A stretch of 9,033 nt of DNA from the NCBI GenBank assembly GCA_027083655.1, contig JALWNS010000529.1, positions 1-9,033 on the forward strand, given 5' to 3'. Within the stretch, counting starts at the first letter, position 1. Every line of letters begins with the position of its first letter. A program made the position numbers and the translations under genes. This document shows, piece by piece, positions 7,168 through 9,033 of the stretch. This stretch comes from Bacteroidales bacterium (GTDB lineage: Bacteria; Bacteroidota; Bacteroidia; Bacteroidales; S143-33). Below the pieces are notes generated by a model. It ran no database searches. It was given only the letters and a program-made list of their open reading frames with translations, and had not been told where the DNA came from.

Positions 7168-8364
7168 TCAACCTGCCAACACCTCCCAAAGTGCTTGTTT
7201 TATGCGCTGCATAGCCTCATCTATTATTGCTTCGTCTATAGCAAAAGACAAACGCATAAACCCCGGTGCACCAAATGCCTCGCCTGCTACAAGGGCCACA
7301 TGAGCCCGGTCCAGCAGGTAAAGGGCCAGGTCAGTAGTGGTGCCTATGACCCTGTCCCCTGCCCTGCGTCCAATATAAGCACTAAAATCAGGAAAGATAT
7401 AAAAACTACCACGGGTGGGCATGAATTTTACTTCTGGTATATCCTGCAAATGCAGTACAATCACATCACGGCGGCGGCGCAGCAGTTCCCTGCGCTCATT
7501 AATTATCTCTTCACCATCCCAGAGAGCCGCCGCCGTTGCTTTTTGCGCTATAGCATTGACACCAGATGTCATCTGTCCCTGCAGTTTTTTACACGCCGAG
7601 GTGAGCCACTCGGGAGCTGCCATGAACCCCACACGCCAACCTGTCATTGCATAGGTCTTGGACACACCATTAACAAGAATTAGCTGGTCACGTATCTGTG
7701 GAAAAACACCCATGCTCACAAACTCGCCTTCGTAAACAAGCTGGTCATATACTTCATCGCTGATGACCATCACATGCTTATGCCGTGCCAGCACCTGTGC
7801 TATTGCCTCCAGTTCTTCCCGCGTATAAACAGCGCCTGTGGGATTGCCAGGATTGTTGAGCAGAACAAGCCTTGTCCTCTCTGTAATTGCCTCCTCCAGC
7901 TGGCCAGGTGTTACTTTAAATTCCTGCTCCAGCCCTGTATATAGATAAACCTGCCTACCACCTGCAAGGTTAATAAGCTCATTATAGGTCACCCAGTAAG
8001 GAACAGGCAGGATGACTTCATCACCAGGATTAATGAGGGCCATAATAACATTAGCCAGCGTGTGCTTGGCTCCATTGGACACAAGTATATTTTTGTGATG
8101 ATAACGGTAGCCAGTTTGACGGTAAAACTTTTCTATTATCGCATCCAGCAGGTCAGGATAACCTTCCACAGGCGGGTAATGGGAAAAATTATCATCTATA
8201 GCCTGGTGTGCTGCCTGCTTGATATAATCAGGTGTGTTAAAATCCAGGTCACCGAGGCTAAGGGTGATAACGTCCTTGCCCTGTGAGCGGAGCTCACGTG
8301 TGAGACGTGCCATCAGGATAGTCTTTGACTCCTCCATGCGCAGGATACGGTCTGAGAGCTTCAT
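7168..8364 (-). CDS. Class I pyridoxal-phosphate aminotransferase, aspartate aminotransferase type
   Basis: This 398-residue fold-type I PLP enzyme of the subgroup Ib aspartate-aminotransferase kind is complete and cytoplasmic. Landmarks: TLSLGDLDFNTP (34-45; most relatives have GEPDF), HYPPVEGYPDL (62-72), VSNGAKHTL (95-103), PVPYWVTY (120-127), NNPGNPTGAVY with Asn174, SDEVYDQLVY with Asp203 binding the PLP ring nitrogen, VSKTYAMTGWRVGF with the Schiff-base Lys236, and FMRLSFA with Arg371 for the substrate alpha-carboxylate. Lys100 sits where Thermus-type enzymes have a lysine for the distal carboxylate (from memory Lys109), which favours aspartate/glutamate. Likely role: aspartate plus 2-oxoglutarate to oxaloacetate plus glutamate; other amino acids cannot be excluded. 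The ATG at 8364 (MKLSDRILRMEES) is the normal family start. No pathway neighbours are present, and I see no clear terminator after its TGA. Confidence 0.95.
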   Translation of the reverse strand: MKLSDRILRMEESKTILMARLTRELRSQGKDVITLSLGDLDFNTPDYIKQAAHQAIDDNFSHYPPVEGYPDLLDAIIEKFYRQTGYRYHHKNILVSNGAKHTLANVIMALINPGDEVILPVPYWVTYNELINLAGGRQVYLYTGLEQEFKVTPGQLEEAITERTRLVLLNNPGNPTGAVYTREELEAIAQVLARHKHVMVISDEVYDQLVYEGEFVSMGVFPQIRDQLILVNGVSKTYAMTGWRVGFMAAPEWLTSACKKLQGQMTSGVNAIAQKATAAALWDGEEIINERRELLRRRRDVIVLHLQDIPEVKFMPTRGSFYIFPDFSAYIGRRAGDRVIGTTTDLALYLLDRAHVALVAGEAFGAPGFMRLSFAIDEAIIDEAMQRIKQALWEVLAG

Positions 8365-8388
8365 GTCGTGATTTTTTCAGTCTTTAGA

Positions 8389-8420
8389 CAAATGTGGGTA
8401 TAATTATTGTTTCTGGCAAA
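8389..8420 (-). promoter_or_regulatory. Candidate Bacteroidetes promoter of the aminotransferase
   Basis: Read on the minus strand: TTTG (8420-8417), a 20-base spacer, then CACATTTG (8396-8389). This matches the Bacteroidetes pattern TTTG-N19-21-TAnnTTTG with one mismatch (C for T at the first -7 base). It would start transcription roughly 20 bases before the ATG at 8364, a plausible short leader. Confidence 0.45.
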
Positions 8421-8452
8421 ATCATTAACCGACAAAAACACAAGCCAGCACC

Positions 8453-8485
8453 AGGCCTACCAGTCATGACCATCTGGAGCTCCAG
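8453..8485. repeat. Cluster of three short perfect palindromes
   Basis: AGGCCT (8453-8458), GTCATGAC (8463-8470) and CTGGAGCTCCAG (8474-8485) lie within 33 bases, with repeated CCAG/CTGG words around them. The 12-base palindrome is the strongest. They could be protein-binding sites or parts of a decayed hairpin; nothing shows which. Confidence 0.4.
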
Positions 8486-8580
8486 GAAGGAAAGCATAAT
8501 CTTTAACACACTAAAACACAATCAAATACAAACAACGGATTAATAATACCATTTACAAAATGTATTTGACCTAAAAAAAA

Positions 8581-8619
8581 CTTTGTGAGACTTTGCGACC
8601 TGCTTTGGGTAACTTTGTG
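8581..8619 (+). repeat. Four CTTTGnG heptamers at about one helical turn
   Basis: CTTTGTG (8581), CTTTGCG (8591), CTTTGGG (8603) and CTTTGTG (8613) are spaced 10, 12 and 10 bases apart. They resemble the CTTTGTG/CTTTGCG-type intergenic repeats that I recall from many Bacteroidetes genomes, but this is from memory. The position is about 220 bases upstream of the aminotransferase start. Confidence 0.6.
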
Positions 8620-8664
8620 ATTAGAACAATTTATATTAATAGTAGGTATAACAAATTCTACACC

Positions 8665-8708
8665 TCCGATAGCCCCGGCGCCTGGCCTCCTGCTCGTGGG
8701 TTGTCGGA
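8665..8708. repeat. GC-rich imperfect inverted repeat
   Basis: TCCGA (8665-8669) pairs with TCGGA (8704-8708), AGC (8671-8673) with GCT (8692-8694), and the interior contains the palindrome GGCGCC. The block is conspicuously G/C-rich inside an A/T-rich spacer and lies 9 bases beyond the stop of the partial gene at 8718. It lacks a T run on either strand, so it is not a classic intrinsic terminator. Confidence 0.45.
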
Positions 8709-8717
8709 AATAAAAAA

Positions 8718-9033
8718 TTAAATAACTTCAAAAAAAGAAAAGTGTCTTTTAAAATGATTTCTTACTAAACCTATACTTTTTTCGTTTTTAAAGAACTTAT
8801 TATGATAATAACTTGGTTCCTTCTTAAGCTCATCAATGTATTCTGCTAAAATCTCAATAATTTGTTCATAAATATCTTCAAAAAAATTTCTTTGATCAGT
8901 ATCTAACATCTTAAAAAGATCTAAAATATTCTCTCTATTATCATCTACATCATAACCTTTATTTCTCAAAAAATCCTTATACAAATTCAAAACAAAATAT
9001 TCTGTATGTAAAATAAAATCTAATCTATAAGCT
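8718..9033 (-). CDS. AT-rich gene of unknown function, 5' end outside the window
   Basis: The minus-strand frame is open from the right edge to TAA at 8718-8720, giving 104 visible residues; the TTG codon at 8990 and later codons are internal possibilities, not an evident start. The visible chain begins AYRLDFILHTEYFVLNLYKD and is almost entirely alpha-helical in character, rich in Lys, Asn, Glu, Phe and Tyr, with an amphipathic stretch FFEDIYEQIIEILAEYIDEL and the C-terminus HFKRHFSFFEVI. No catalytic motif, signal peptide or membrane segment is visible. Base composition is far more AT-rich than all neighbouring genes, which suggests recent acquisition, as from a phage, island or defence locus. 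I do not recognise the family. Confidence 0.65.
   Translation of the reverse strand, partial: AYRLDFILHTEYFVLNLYKDFLRNKGYDVDDNRENILDLFKMLDTDQRNFFEDIYEQIIEILAEYIDELKKEPSYYHNKFFKNEKSIGLVRNHFKRHFSFFEVI

Larger units (their letters stand above)
8365..8717. other. 353-base intergenic region with several repeat elements
   Basis: I see no credible gene. The right-to-left order on the minus strand is the 3' side of the AT-rich partial gene, then the promoter side of the aminotransferase. It holds the aminotransferase promoter (8389-8420), a cluster of short palindromes (8453-8485), a small CATTT-ACA-AAATG inverted repeat near 8550, four CTTTGnG heptamers (8581-8619) and a GC-rich imperfect inverted repeat (8665-8708). 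A 25-codon ATG frame at 8466 (+) has no support. No tRNA or ribosomal RNA is seen. Confidence 0.7.

Noticed and set aside
7195..8286. Plus-strand open frames within the aminotransferase (7195-7683, 7415-7654, 8062-8286)
   Set aside because: They are antisense to a complete aminotransferase with intact motifs; no homology is recognised.
8466..8543. 25-codon ATG frame in the intergenic region
   Set aside because: It is too short, overlaps the palindrome cluster, has no ribosome-binding or promoter context and no recognisable sequence.
8665..8708. Intrinsic terminator for the AT-rich partial gene
   Set aside because: The pairing is imperfect and interrupted, and no T run follows on the minus strand (it reads GGTGTAGAATT).
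8365..8717. CRISPR array or tRNA in the repeat-bearing spacer
   Set aside because: The repeats are 7-base words at 10-12-base spacing, not 25-40-base repeats with unique spacers, and no tRNA cloverleaf could be traced.
8718..8990. Treating TTG at 8990 as the start of a complete 90-residue gene
   Set aside because: The same frame continues open to the right edge (AYRLDFILHTEYFV before it), so the gene is more likely cut by the window.

Overview
The window looks like a chromosomal segment of a Bacteroidota (Bacteroidetes) bacterium, probably Bacteroidia-like, but I cannot place it lower. The evidence is a PorD/DUF4835 protein of the type IX secretion system, a phylum-type insertion in the F1-ATPase beta subunit, Bacteroidetes-style -7 boxes (TAnnTTTG), A/T-rich leaders without Shine-Dalgarno sequences, and several short exported proteins with QAQ-type signal peptides or lipoboxes.

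Layout. Positions 1-1313 (+) hold the 3' part of a secreted protein built of six tryptophan-rich repeats, followed with a TAATG overlap by an alpha/beta hydrolase. A perfect 32-nt palindrome (1333-1364) separates this unit from atpD, which converges on it (1388-2896, -). Upstream of atpD on the same strand is porD (2988-3905). Diverging from porD is a lipoprotein esterase of the LpqC/PHB-depolymerase family (4024-5007, +). It ends exactly where a minus-strand exported protein with three ~90-residue repeats ends (5008-5943). Next, also on the minus strand, come an outer-membrane barrel-like protein with a strong terminator (6026-7004) and a class I aminotransferase of aspartate aminotransferase type (7168-8364). 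Then comes a 353-nt non-coding stretch with several repeat and palindrome elements, and the 3' part of a very AT-rich unrecognised gene running off the right edge (8718-9033).

How the genes relate. Most of the window is envelope-directed: a secreted repeat protein, PorD, two predicted lipoproteins and an outer-membrane protein. Two housekeeping enzymes, AtpD and the aminotransferase, are set among them. Apart from the coupled repeat-protein/hydrolase pair and a possible porD-atpD unit, the genes look independently transcribed. I see no clear multi-gene defence or biosynthetic system. The most notable items are the regular geometry of the Trp-repeat protein, atpD without atpC beside it, porD away from its usual neighbours, the three-repeat exported protein, and the repeat-rich spacer next to the AT-rich gene at the right edge.
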